From NCBI RefSeq assembly GCF_003945595.2, contig NW_024104909.1, positions 2,859,367 to 2,923,366 of the forward strand: a stretch of DNA of 64,000 nt. The letters run 5' to 3'. Positions within the stretch are counted from its first letter, which is position 1, and every line of letters begins with the position of its first letter. Positions 36,886-47,126 of this stretch are shown piece after piece. Both the position numbers and the translations under genes were made by a program. The notes beneath the pieces were generated by a model. That model did no database searches. It saw nothing but the letters and a program-made list of their open reading frames with translations, and was not told the DNA's origin. This DNA comes from Pipra filicauda (Eukaryota; Chordata; Aves; Passeriformes; Pipridae).

Positions 36886-37033
36886 TTTAGGAAAGTTCAA
36901 GAAGTCAGCTGTCAGATTCCGGGGGCCTTGCAGGCAAAGGAATTTCAATTTCAAAGTACAAGGGATGGAGGTCTTGAAACAAAAGATCATCAAACACTAA
37001 TAATTCCTGACTGTTGCTGGAGCTGGGAAGTGG
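36886..37033 (+). other. candidate internal exon, unrecognised
   Basis: A good acceptor (TTTACTTTCTTTGCTGTTGCAG, ending at 36885) is followed by 49 open codons plus one base, then GTAGGA as a possible donor at 37034. The encoded stretch begins FRKVQEVSCQIPGALQAKEF and passes through a DGGLETKDHQTLIIPDCCW segment. The frame continues open past the donor to a stop at 37215 (113 codons in all, counted from a non-ATG start). No family is recognised. Chance is the leading alternative. Confidence 0.15.
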
Positions 37034-38348
37034 GTAGGAAACAGTGCCTCTTTTTAAGGGGCGGGGAGTGTGACAGTGAATCTTGCATTCACTTAATTCT
37101 TTGGGGTCATATAAGGGAACTTAGATGTGAGCAAATAGATCATTTAAAGCCACTGAAAAAAACCCCAAACCATGTGCACTGTGAAATTCCTTACAAAGGA
37201 ACAGAAGTTATATGAGAACTCCTGAATCTCATTTCCAAAGCACCTCAGAAAGCAGATTGCCTTGGTGAGTCTTGTTATGGAAGAAAGTGTAGTGTGCTTC
37301 AGACCTCAGCTCCAAGCACATGGAATGTTCACTGCTGCCTCTAACATATACTAAGAGTGGCACTCACAGATTGTTAAATGTATGCACATCACCATAGAAA
37401 TGACACACACACAGTTTATAATTAAACTACAAAAGAGTAATATTAAGCAGACAAAAAATTTGATTTTCGCCTTTGATATTTCAAATTCCACCTGAATTAC
37501 TTAGCGAATTTTGCCCTCCCTCACCTGCAGTTAAGTATATTTTTCAGCAAATAAACTATTTGTCACAAAAATCGCAAAACTTTCTAAACAGTGACCTTTA
37601 AATCTTCTTGTGTTGCTGCTTTCCAAGACAAGCTTTTTCAGCCTGTAGATTTACTTTGCAGATTTGTTTGTAGATTTAGTAGACTTACTCTGTTCCCAGT
37701 TGTATGATGCTGCATTTGGCAGTATTAAAATGCATTTTTTAGGCTGCAAGTGATTCAGATCTCTCTGTAATAGCAACCTGCCTCTGCTATTTACTGCTCC
37801 ACAAAGATTTGGAGCAACAAAAAATCGTACCAGCAAAAAATCCATAAAATGGTCTTACTGTTGACAAAAACCCGCAATAATGTGGACAGAGCTCTTGTTT
37901 TGACCTAAAACTGGAAAGGGACCAGTTTCTTGCTATTAATACCTTATTATATATTATTATAATATCTTATAATATTATTGAATCCAGTCAGGCAACTCTT
38001 TTGTTGGTTGTCTTGTTTATATCATAGAGAGCAAGTTCTTAATCAAAAGTAGAGTTAAAAAGCAAGGTATATGGCATCAATGCAGCTGTCTCTATAACTG
38101 ACCCAAAATTGCTTAAATAAGCAGAGTAATGAAATAATAGATTTGTGACAGTATCTGCATCCTATGAAAGCAATGCTTAGTGACTTTTTGTTATTGATAG
38201 TGTCCCAGACTGAACATCTGGATGCTTTCTCTACCGCTAACCAGAGAAGGAAATGATGCATAGTTCTCCAGGTAATATTTAACAACAATGAAATTGGAAA
38301 TTTCTTGACAATCACAGAATCTTTCAGAATTTCCTCAGTTTGCTTTTT

Positions 38349-38412
38349 AGCAAAAAAAACCCAACAAAATGAAGCAAAAAAACCATCCCAAACAAACAAA
38401 CAAAAAAAACCT
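38349..38412 (+). repeat. A-rich tract with CAAA units
   Basis: A7-A8 runs alternate with CC and CAAACAAACAAAC units. It is low-complexity with no retroelement body. Confidence 0.8.
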
Positions 38413-38794
38413 CCAGCCAAACCAGAGAAGCAAAAAATTAATATTACCAATTCAGAAACCTGTGTAACTACTCTTGTGAGTCATTGGTGTCTGTCCTCTA
38501 GGCTTGTTGATACAGAAAAAAATTTGATTTTAGCAAGTGGTCCCCACTAATTTCCTTTGAGAGAAGATAAGCTTTGCATCCTTTGCCATAAAAGACTCCT
38601 GGTTTTTATTGCAACTTGACAGCTATGCCAAAAAAAAACTACAATCCCCCCAGATTTCTTTCATCTAAACTTGATCTTGTCGAGAATTACTTCTTCCCTC
38701 AGATGCTGGCCCTGAGCCTGTGGCTGTCAGTGGGTGTGGAAGGAGGTGGAGCTGGTGTTTCCCCAAGGTGCTGCAGCAGTTTTAGCTGGCAGCA

Positions 38795-38834
38795 GGGGGG
38801 GGTTCTGCAGGGGAACGAGGGGACAGAGATGGGG
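38795..38834 (+). other. G-quadruplex-type sequence
   Basis: The G tracts are G8 (38795-38802), G4 (38810-38813), G4 (38819-38822) and G4 (38831-38834). Splitting the G8 run gives four G-tracts of at least three with loops of 1, 7 and 5 bases, which fits the usual G3+N1-7 pattern. It lies in a GC-richer patch (about 38700-38880). Confidence 0.7.
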
Positions 38835-39029
38835 AGGCAGAGCTTGCACAATTCCTGCAGCAGGCAGGGAGGCTTTTGAACAGAGTAGAAGACAAGTTAC
38901 CACACTGAAAGTAAGATTTAAGAGAAAGACTGGCCCTACAGGGATATTGTGGGCTCTTGGTGGCTTTGTTCATGATTTGTTTTAATCTGTGTCCCCTGGT
39001 AAATCTGAGCTCTCTCTATTTTAAGTCAT

Positions 39030-39052
39030 TACTGACTTATTCTAAGTCAGTA
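39030..39052. repeat. perfect inverted repeat, 10-bp arms, 3-base loop
   Basis: TACTGACTTA (39030-39039), loop TTC, TAAGTCAGTA (39043-39052). A further TAAGTCA copy lies just upstream (39022-39028), so the motif occurs three times in 31 bases. Confidence 0.85.
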
Positions 39053-40556
39053 GTTTGTGGTCTTGCAAAACCTGCTCTATTATAAGCCTGTGGTGTTTTT
39101 TGGTGCACTTGTTTTATGGAGGAAAAAAAAGAAACAAAAAACCTAATATCCAGCCTCAAAGTGATTTAGGACCATATTGCATTGTTTGACATTTTTCTGT
39201 GGTAATATGTGAACATGTCTGTCTGCAAAATACAGTTAAAACTACTGACACCTTGCACTGAACGATGATTTGGAAGAATTTATTGTGTTTCCTTCATTTG
39301 GCTGAGTGTTTTAGACTGGCAGGATTGTACTAATCAATAGGAACTTGTGGGAGGTGAGTTAGATCCAAAATTCTCAGGACAGAAATTACAGGAGCAGTTA
39401 CTTCAGACATATGGCTTTAGCAAAAGCCAGTGGATGGGTATCAGTAGGAATGCTGTTCCAGCTGGAATTGTCTGTGGTCCGTGGGATATGCAGACATAGA
39501 GAAGAGCAGCTTTTGTGTTCTGCACACGCCGACTCACACACACAGGGGGTGTTTTGCTTCCCACTCGGAGTTTGGAGCTGAAGTGCAGCTGCTTTGACTG
39601 CTGAGGAAACTGTGCCAGAACACCAGAGAAACTTCTCTCCAGCTCACTTAGTGGCAGGCTGCTGTGAAGCAAGCAAAAATAGGCTGGGCATAGCACTCTG
39701 CTAATCTGGCTCTATTGCTCCCAAAATGAAGTTATCTCGAGTACAGCCGGCAAGGCCACAGGGAGCTTGGAAATATTTCCACTGCATTGCAAGAGCAGAA
39801 ATAGATGGCACCCAAAAGAAAAGAGAATTTATATCCTGCATATCACTAGATTTCCCCAAAACATCACAAAGGGCAGATTACTCAAGAACTTTAATCAAAT
39901 GACTGGGTTTGTTTGGATTAAAAACCTTTCAGCTCTGTTTTCACCCCGCTCCCATGTTTGTGTGATTGCTTCAATTTGCATTTATGGGCCTAACATATTG
40001 AAGTATCAGCACTCACATCTAAAATCAGCAGTGTTAAGACTATGCACTAGGAATTTTTATTTAATCAAAATTCTAATTTAAAAAAAAAAAATTAGACAGT
40101 GGAATAATGAGAGAATACCAAGGAGCAAACGGGGCACTTCATTTTTTAAATCTTCCTCTGCCACTGATGACTATGGAAGACGTTATAATCATTTGTTTTC
40201 TTTATCAATGTATGGCTTTTGCCTTTAGACTGGAGAGAAAGATAAGCCCCCAGCCTTGCATGGCTGTACTGAGCATAGCAGCAGCATTCATTGCTACAAT
40301 GGCTTTGGGAGTGTTTTGTAAACTTGCCTGAAAGACTAATAATCAAGGGAGAAATAAGCCACTTTTTCAAATCTGTTTGAGTCAGAGAGGACTAGTTGGT
40401 GTGATGGTCTGGGGGGTGCATCATTGCCCCCTCCCATTTCTCTGCAGTGATCAAACTGCTCGTGCAGGGTCTGGGTGGTCGTGGGGGCAGCTGGATCAGA
40501 AACTGTAGTCGAGGAGTTCACGTTTTCAGTTTAACTGGGCATCAGAAAATAGGGTA

Positions 40557-40718
40557 AACAGCTGCCTGGGGCAATTCTAAATGTCAAAGTGGAGGCCAGC
40601 ACAGGCTGGAGAAGCATCTCTGATCCAGAAGCCCTTGCAGCTGAGTTGCAGAGATACGAGGGCAGACCACAAAGAGGAGCCAGCAGCCTGCCAGCACTGC
40701 TCCCCACACTCCCAAATG
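40557..40718 (+). other. candidate exon with strong donor, unrecognised
   Basis: A frame opens after a TAG near 40548 and reads through ASTGWRSISDPEALAAELQR and a Pro/Ser/Leu-rich end to LPTLPNG. It meets a consensus-grade donor (ATG before GTGAGT) at 40719. The stretch is GC-richer than its surroundings. No convincing acceptor or in-frame ATG is seen upstream, so if real it would more likely be part of a first or noncoding exon. I do not recognise the peptide. Confidence 0.14.
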
Positions 40719-42827
40719 GTGAGTCATCAGGAGTAAAAAGCATCACCAGCAGCAATGGGTGCCAAGATTTATGAAGAGCTGTTTTGTCTGTCTAATGTTG
40801 CCAAGAACAAAGAATTGGTCTTCTTCATTGTCACGAGTTCTATCCAATAGATAGATGATTGAGATGATTGAGTTTATTATACTTGACTTCCTCCATCTTC
40901 TACTGTATTATTTTTTCTCACCTGACTGTAGATAATAGCACACATCTTCCTGTGTGCTGAGAAAGCTTGTAATTTAGGAAATGGTGCTGCTCTCTCACGT
41001 GAGACTCCCCTATTCTCATCTCAATAATGCATTTTTGAGGCCAGTCAGACTGAACTTGGAATATATGAGTTTCCCACATCTGAAATGTGAATGGGTATGG
41101 ATTGAATAGAATATTTATTTCTATTTGATCTGTATGTTTTGCATCATTTGCAACGAGCTGGTGTGCTGTGGTTATGTTTTACTACAGTTAAATGATAAAC
41201 TTTTGAAAGGTAATAGTTCATTTCTTCATGCATCAGCCATAATGTGATCTGTTTCCCAGACAAGCCTTCTCTAATATGGAGAATTTGTAGCAAAGAGGTT
41301 TTCTAGTTCTTGAAGCCCATCAAGTGCTTTCTAGCACTTTAAAACACTGTATGTGAGAATATTACGAAAGAAACACTAGGTATTGTGGGTTTTGAACGGT
41401 TCCACTCCATCAAATCCAATATCCTCCTCCTCGAGTGTTTTATGAAAAAACCACCCAAACCTCAGTGAACTTCAGATGGATTGTGTGAGTGTCCAGAATA
41501 GGGTCTTTATGCCAGTAAAAGGCCTTTTTCTTACTTCTTTTTTTCATGCATGTTTTAATTAGCCACCTAAACCGAAGAGGGTATGGGATGAAGAATTGTT
41601 CCCCCCACCTCCATTGCAAAATCTCCCACAAAATGCAAGTTGGCAGGAAGATCCAGCTGATCTTAGGCTACTGTTAGTGCACCTTTGTTCCCCTTTTTGG
41701 CTTAGAAACTGAGGAAAACTCATTTCCTTGTTTTAGAAAGTTCAAAGACTTTGTGCTATAGGTGCCTGACCTCAGATATGCTGGGGCAGGGAATGGAAAA
41801 TGCTAACGAGTGTTTCATGGAAAATAGGAGTGATGTGATACCCTGTGAAATGGGTGTTGTCCAGTCCTTCAGAGTGGGTGAAAGAGTGTGTTGGTGAGCA
41901 CTGCTAAGTTAAAAATTCAGGACAGGCACAAGGAATTCTTATGCCAAAGACAAGGATCTGCCTTCTACCTTCAGGAAATAGGAAATGTCCCACAAAGTTA
42001 AAATAACAGAGGAGGTTATTCATTCTGCGTTTATAGAGATGAAATAGAGTTATTTTATGGCTAAGACTTGGTAGTAAAAGTACATATATAAGGCAGTTGG
42101 TACTGTTGGCAATGTGGAGTAATATTTGCTATAGGAATCAGGGGATTTCTATATTTAGTCCGTTCTACCATTGATTTACTGTGCTAGACATTGTCAGCAC
42201 TGTGCCTTCAATCCTACAGTGATAAAAGATGTATGATAAAAGTACTCCTGAAGATCTAGTGGATTTTAAAAGATTTTTGAGACTGTAAAAATTTTCAGAT
42301 GATCACAAGGTTATGATAATTTGCAGCAATATTTTTGATTTTTCCTCTTTATAAGTAATTTTACTTTTTTTTTTAAAGTTAATTGACATTAGGAGTAAAT
42401 ATTTTATGATACCCTCATAGGAAATATTTATTTACTTCTCAAGATTTCATAAAACCCCAAATTCATGTCTTCTGTGGTGTTGAAACAGCTTGTCTTGTTC
42501 ATGGTCAGCCTCTAAATCATTCATGTCAGTCCTTATATTGATGTAACCCCACTGCACACAGAGCTAAAGCTGGAGACAAACCAATTCTAAGGTAATTTTT
42601 GGACGGTTACTTTTGGGATTTTTCAATGATTTGTTTCTACTGGCGTAAATTATTGTCAGTGGGATTAACAAAAGGACCAGAAGAGAGTGTGGACTCAGCT
42701 GTGTGTTCCCCAGGCAGTTGTTACACAGGTTGTGGTCAGAGAATCCTGGTGCAGAGCAGCTCCTGGATCTTGTCATCTTGCCCTCGTATTGGAAGTGAAT
42801 AACAAAGGGTGAAGCGACCTGTTGCCT
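40719..42827. other. noncoding DNA
   Basis: AT-rich single-copy sequence with no supported exon, RNA gene or known repeat. Short frames (41440-41631 minus, 42564-42857 minus) show no domain. Confidence 0.55.
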
Positions 42828-42856
42828 TGTCTGAAAGCCTGAAAAGCTTTCAGACA
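42828..42856. repeat. perfect inverted repeat, 11-bp arms
   Basis: TGTCTGAAAGC (42828-42838) and GCTTTCAGACA (42846-42856) are exact reverse complements around the 7-base loop CTGAAAA. It lies directly upstream of the LTR-like block. A TGTCTGA copy recurs at about 43156. Confidence 0.85.
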
Positions 42857-42891
42857 TTTCACTTAAAAATTCCTACAATAAAAGCAAAGTG

Positions 42892-43175
42892 TAGAAATTG
42901 TTGGAAGGCTGCGGAGAGGAGGAGGAGTTAAAATAAAGACCCTCCACGTGGGCTCAGACAGGATTTGCAGGCAAGAGTCCACAGGATAAGAGAGGCTTGA
43001 TCTGTGGGTAAAGTGTTAAACTCAGACTGAGACACACAGGTTCCTCCTTTGGCAAAGGCTCCAGGAGTGCAGTCGTCTCACACGCTCAGTGCTCGGGGTG
43101 CCTCTGCAAAGCTGAGATAATAAAGTTCCTCTTCGTTCACCCTTGGCTGGTATTGTCTGAGAGGAGACTAAGCTC
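42892..43175 (+). other. LTR-like or promoter-like block, uncertain
   Basis: In order the stretch has a purine run (GGAGAGGAGGAGGAG), an AT box TTAAAATAAAG (42928-42938), an E-box CACGTG (42945-42950), a CpG-bearing segment (TCGTCTCACACGCTCAGTGCT near 43074) and AATAAA (43119-43124). A T-rich, CpG-containing tail follows that ends near TGTCTGAGAGGAG. A U3-R-U5-like order of AT box, poly(A) signal and tail is typical of a solo LTR, and the start TGTAG would suit one. I see no matching second copy, target duplication or internal viral region, so this stays a suspicion. A noncoding-RNA promoter or exon is the other reading. Confidence 0.2.
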
Positions 43176-43865
43176 CTTCAGAGAGAAGCTGTTTTTCTCT
43201 GTACATTGTGCAGTGCCACACACAGCGTTATCCAGATTCCAGAATGGTTAAATCAGTGTTACCCACTCCATACGCTTGGTGCTGGATACAGTTGGATCAG
43301 TAATTTATCATAATTTTGTGGGATGGAAGGGAGTGTCACCAGATTTCTTTTCTTTCTTGAGGATGGAGATTTTGATTAATTTTTTCCCATCTCTTCAGGG
43401 CTAGCACTTTGCATTATATATATTTCTAGGTAGGGAAATTGCTCACTTGACAGCTGTGGATAAACTTGAGATTTTAGATAATGTTTTAAATTCACCAGAG
43501 ACAAACCTGCTTCAAGGTAATTTATAAATTAAACCAAATTCAAATATTATCTCATGGCATCTATCTGTAATTAGAAAATTTTCTTGAAGAGGAAGGAGGT
43601 GGCTGGTATACAAAATATTTTGCAGCTAAAAATAGTGCTGTCTAGAGATTGGGTGATATCAGGCAAATCCTGTGTCAAACAAGCTTTCTTCATTTTGCAT
43701 TTGAAAGCTTTTCCCAGCCCACCAGCCTGACTAGTTTCAAGCTTGCTATGTAAAAGCTAGTAGGGAGAGAGTCAGAGTATGAGTTGTTGCACACCTCATA
43801 CTTTGGTGTGAATTTGATTTCAAAATTCTGTATTCTCCTGCCTCTGTTTTTTCTCTCTCTGTTTT

Positions 43866-44525
43866 CATGGAATGGTTTGGAAGGGACCTTAAAGCTCATC
43901 TCGTTTCACCCCCTGCCATGGACAGGGATACCTTTCACTAGCCCAGGTTGCTCCAAGCCCTGTCCAGCCCAGCCTTGGGCACTTCCAGGGATGGGGCAGC
44001 CACAGCTTCTGTGGGCAACCTGTGCCAGGGTCTCCCCACCCTCACAGGGAAGAATTTCTTTCTAATATCTAATCTAACCCAGCCCTCTCAGTTTGAAGCT
44101 ATTCCTCCTTGTCCTATCAACATGTCTTTGTCCAGAGTCCCTCTCCAGCTCTCTTGGAGCCTCTTTAGGTACTGGAAGGGGCTCTAAGGTCTCCCTTCTT
44201 CAATCTGCACAACCCTCCAGCTGTCTCAGTCCATGTCCACAGTGGGGGTGCTCTGGACATTTGGTCATCTCTGTGGCCTCCTCTGGACTTGTTCCAACAG
44301 CTCCATGTCCTTCTTATGTTGGGGACCCCAGAGCTGTGGGCAGCACTGCAGGTGGGGTCTCAGCAGAACTGAGTAGAGGGACAGAATCCCCTCCCTTGTC
44401 CTACTGCCCACGTTGTGAGGGTGCAACCCAGGACACCACTGGCACATTGAGCTTCTTGTCAGCCAACACCCCCCATCCATCTCCTTGGGGCTGCTCTCAA
44501 TCCATCCTTTGCCTGTTACCTGTCT
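43866..44525 (-). mobile_element. CR1 LINE, 5'-truncated, second copy
   Basis: This is about 660 bases of a CR1 retrotransposon, minus strand, from a different subfamily than the copy at 23.8 kb. The 3' end is at about 43866 (minus strand: GAGCTTTAAGGTCCCTTCC, then AAACCATTCCATG). The body has the usual CR1 end, including GTTGCCCACAGAAGC-type sequence and the end of the reverse transcriptase. Positions 44534-44265 (minus) read SLYSVLLRPHLQCCPQLWGP, then HKKDMELLEQVQRR. Frameshifts and missing catalytic residues make it non-functional. The 153-codon plus-strand frame at 44093-44554 is an antisense shadow. Confidence 0.92.
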
Positions 44526-46997
44526 TTCTGACACCTGAAGGGGGAAAACTTTGAAAAAAGTTTTTTTATGTTCTGGGAAATATTATTTCAGAGCTGCTTT
44601 ATATTTCTTTTTTTCTTGGATTTCATCCTGATGGTTCCATCAGCCCACAATACTCGTATGTGAGAGTAACCAAATATCGTGTGAGGCTGTGCAGTGGTCT
44701 TATTTTAATTCATATTCTGAGAGTTCTAAACTGCCCTGCACTGCTGAGCATTGAATATTAGCCTGCCTTGCTCTCCCTTCTCCTCCATTTTTTCTGTTCC
44801 AATGTATTCCACTCACAGCATTTCTGCCTTTCACCTGCTCTGCCAGTTGCTTTCTTTTGAGCAGTTGCTTACCTGTCACTGGCTGCAGAGGCAACATCTT
44901 TAGGCATGGGCAGGGAGGAGAGGTCACTGGGAAACATTTGTTTTTTGTCACGAGCCTCGTAGCTGCATTAGGGCTCATATGCTGTCAAGGAAATGCCACT
45001 GGCTTTCCCAGTTTTACAGTTCTGATAAAAATTCTCTGCAGTGAGAGATCGTTCATTCAAGCACATAAATCAGAAAAGAAACAAAAATATCCTTTGCAAG
45101 CAGGACCTCTAACAGATTACACCTTTCTTTGTAAAGGGCCACGTGTCAAAAGGCTTTTTCCCTAGATCTGCTAAAACTGTATGTGGAAGGACACCAGATT
45201 TGCTTCACCTTTTATCTTGAAGCAGTAAACATTGTGGCTGGGAGGTGACATCAGTCAAAAACTGTGCTAAATCCAGGTGTGACAGGCTCCAGGGAAAACT
45301 GTATTCAGTAGGCTTCTAATTCTAACCTATAATTGTAGTAATTTTCAGAAGCTTAATGCTTTCCAACTGAGCTTTCCTTATTCCACTGTAATGTAGAAGC
45401 AGAGCTGCAGCTGTCTTGCAGCTGAAAGACATGAGGAAAACGTGGGGGAAAGTGTCCATCTTAGGTAAGCAAGGATTTGTAAAATTTGGAGAGTTTCCAA
45501 ATGGGAAAGGGAATATTCCTCAAGAGTTTAGAGGACATCCACTTTTGGGCTGATGGAAGGACATGCACCAGCACACGTGCTCTCTGCTTGCTAAGTAACT
45601 TAGCACATGCCAGCCTATATGAGTCAGAAATCCATGAGCAACTACTTATTACTGGTAAAAAGTAACTTATTTGCTCCCAAATACCATTGTCTTCTCACTA
45701 AAACTGTTTTGCAGGATTATGGTAGTTTTGAAGGAGTCAAATGCTGTGGAGAGCAAGTATTAGGGATTTCAATTTTGAAAGGAAATATTACATTTGTTTC
45801 AAAAGTAAAAATTAAGATGAAACAGGACATTAAAATCAGCAAAGACATAAAGCTGGAGCCACTGTTCTTGAGTGGATTGAAAGATAGAGATATATTCTCC
45901 CTAAAGTTTTTCAAGGCTTTTAATTCAGAAAGTTAATCTTAAAATCAGTTTTTGACATTACAATAATAATAATTATAGTAATAATAGGGGCACAAAAGTT
46001 TGGTTTTAGGGACGACCCGTGGGAGCAGCCTGGAAATGTGGCATGGTAGAAAAAAGACAATATAACAATTTTGACACAGAAAAAAGTGTTGAAAAGAAAG
46101 ATAAGTCATTTCTGTTCACTGTAGGGGTTCAAATAAAAGGAATGTATACTTTAAATATGAGTTATGATTAGATCTGTTGGTAGCCTGATGAACTGTGGGC
46201 AGTATAACATTTTGCTTAAAGATCTAAAGCACTTCAAACCTCATGCTACGACATGTTTCACCATCATCACTTTAATGCATCCTTGGTCACCAAGTGTTGC
46301 TGATGATGTTACAGTGTGAAACACTCTTTGCAAATTATTTTAGTCTCTTTTTTTTTAAGCTTTTTACCACCCTTGCCAATCTGCAGGAGCTCCCTTAAAC
46401 AGTTCTTTTCTCTTTGTGTTTCAACGAATTTACAAGGTAGTTTCTTTCCTCTGAATGCTGCGAAAATGGAATTTTTTAGTGTCACATGGTGATGAATAAG
46501 CCTTTTAATGTTTTAGCAGAAATTACTCCAATAAACTAATTACTTTCTCTAATGTGTGCTATCTGGACTGAGATCACAGGCAAAAGAGCTGTCTGATGAA
46601 AACACTGGGGTTTGAACACTTCTTTATTTTTCCAACACAACCCTCAGCTGTCAGTGTGTTTTCTGTATCTTGCCTTAAGAAAAAGTCTTTATTTCATCAT
46701 CTCAACAGTTTTGTCTTAGAGAACAGAGCTTTGCCTACTGTGTTGAAGGGATAACCTGGAGGACAAATGATCCTCCTTTATTTAATATACAGCAATCAAT
46801 AACTCCAGGAGTTACTAGCAGACTCACCTCATACATGGGAAACCTTGGGAAGGTGAATGAGAAAACAGGCATCAGTGTGTGATGAAGTGTTTGTTACTCT
46901 TGTGTAATGTAGTAGCAGAGTGTTAATGAAGCTAATTTGTTCCTTTTATTCCGAAGTGTTGTGAGGGAGACTCCTGAACCATATAGCTTTATTCCAG
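44526..46997. other. noncoding DNA
   Basis: No supported exon. It contains an ATA/ATT-rich run at 45959-45987. The frame at 45607-45936 is Lys- and Ile-rich as expected for AT-rich DNA and has no recognised family. Confidence 0.55.
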
Positions 46998-47126
46998 ACT
47001 TCAGCTGCAGAGGGGATTTCCAGGGTCATCATCCTCATGAAGGAATCTGTGAACACTGAGGACTTTAAAGCTGAAGGAGGCCCGTTGGAGGTGGTGCTGA
47101 TGGCACCCAAGTGGGTGCAGCTGTGA
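46998..47126 (+). other. candidate terminal exon, unrecognised
   Basis: A moderate acceptor (TAGCTTTATTCCAG, ending at 46997) opens 42 codons that end in a TGA at 47124. The peptide starts TSAAEGISRVIILMKESV and ends EGGPLEVVLMAPKWVQL. It is not low-complexity and is closed just upstream by a TAG 12 bases before the exon edge. A 157-codon minus-strand frame (46946-47419) runs opposite it, so at least one of the two is chance. I recognise neither. Confidence 0.13.

Larger units (their letters stand above)
37034..40556. other. noncoding DNA with several unusual short structures
   Basis: No supported gene. It includes an AT-only stretch of ATATTA/TATAAT units (37932-37979), an A-rich tract with CAAA units (38349-38412), a G-rich quadruplex-type tract (38795-38834) and a compact stem-loop (39030-39052). 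The small hydrophobic frame at 40107-40331 has no recognised relative. Confidence 0.55.

Noticed and set aside
40107..40331. Small hydrophobic frame resembling a membrane peptide
   Set aside because: The start is not supported, hydrophobicity follows from T-rich codons, and no relative is recognised.
44093..44554. 153-codon plus-strand open frame
   Set aside because: It lies antisense to the second CR1 copy, and its Pro/Ser/Cys-rich peptide is the complement of the retrotransposon body.
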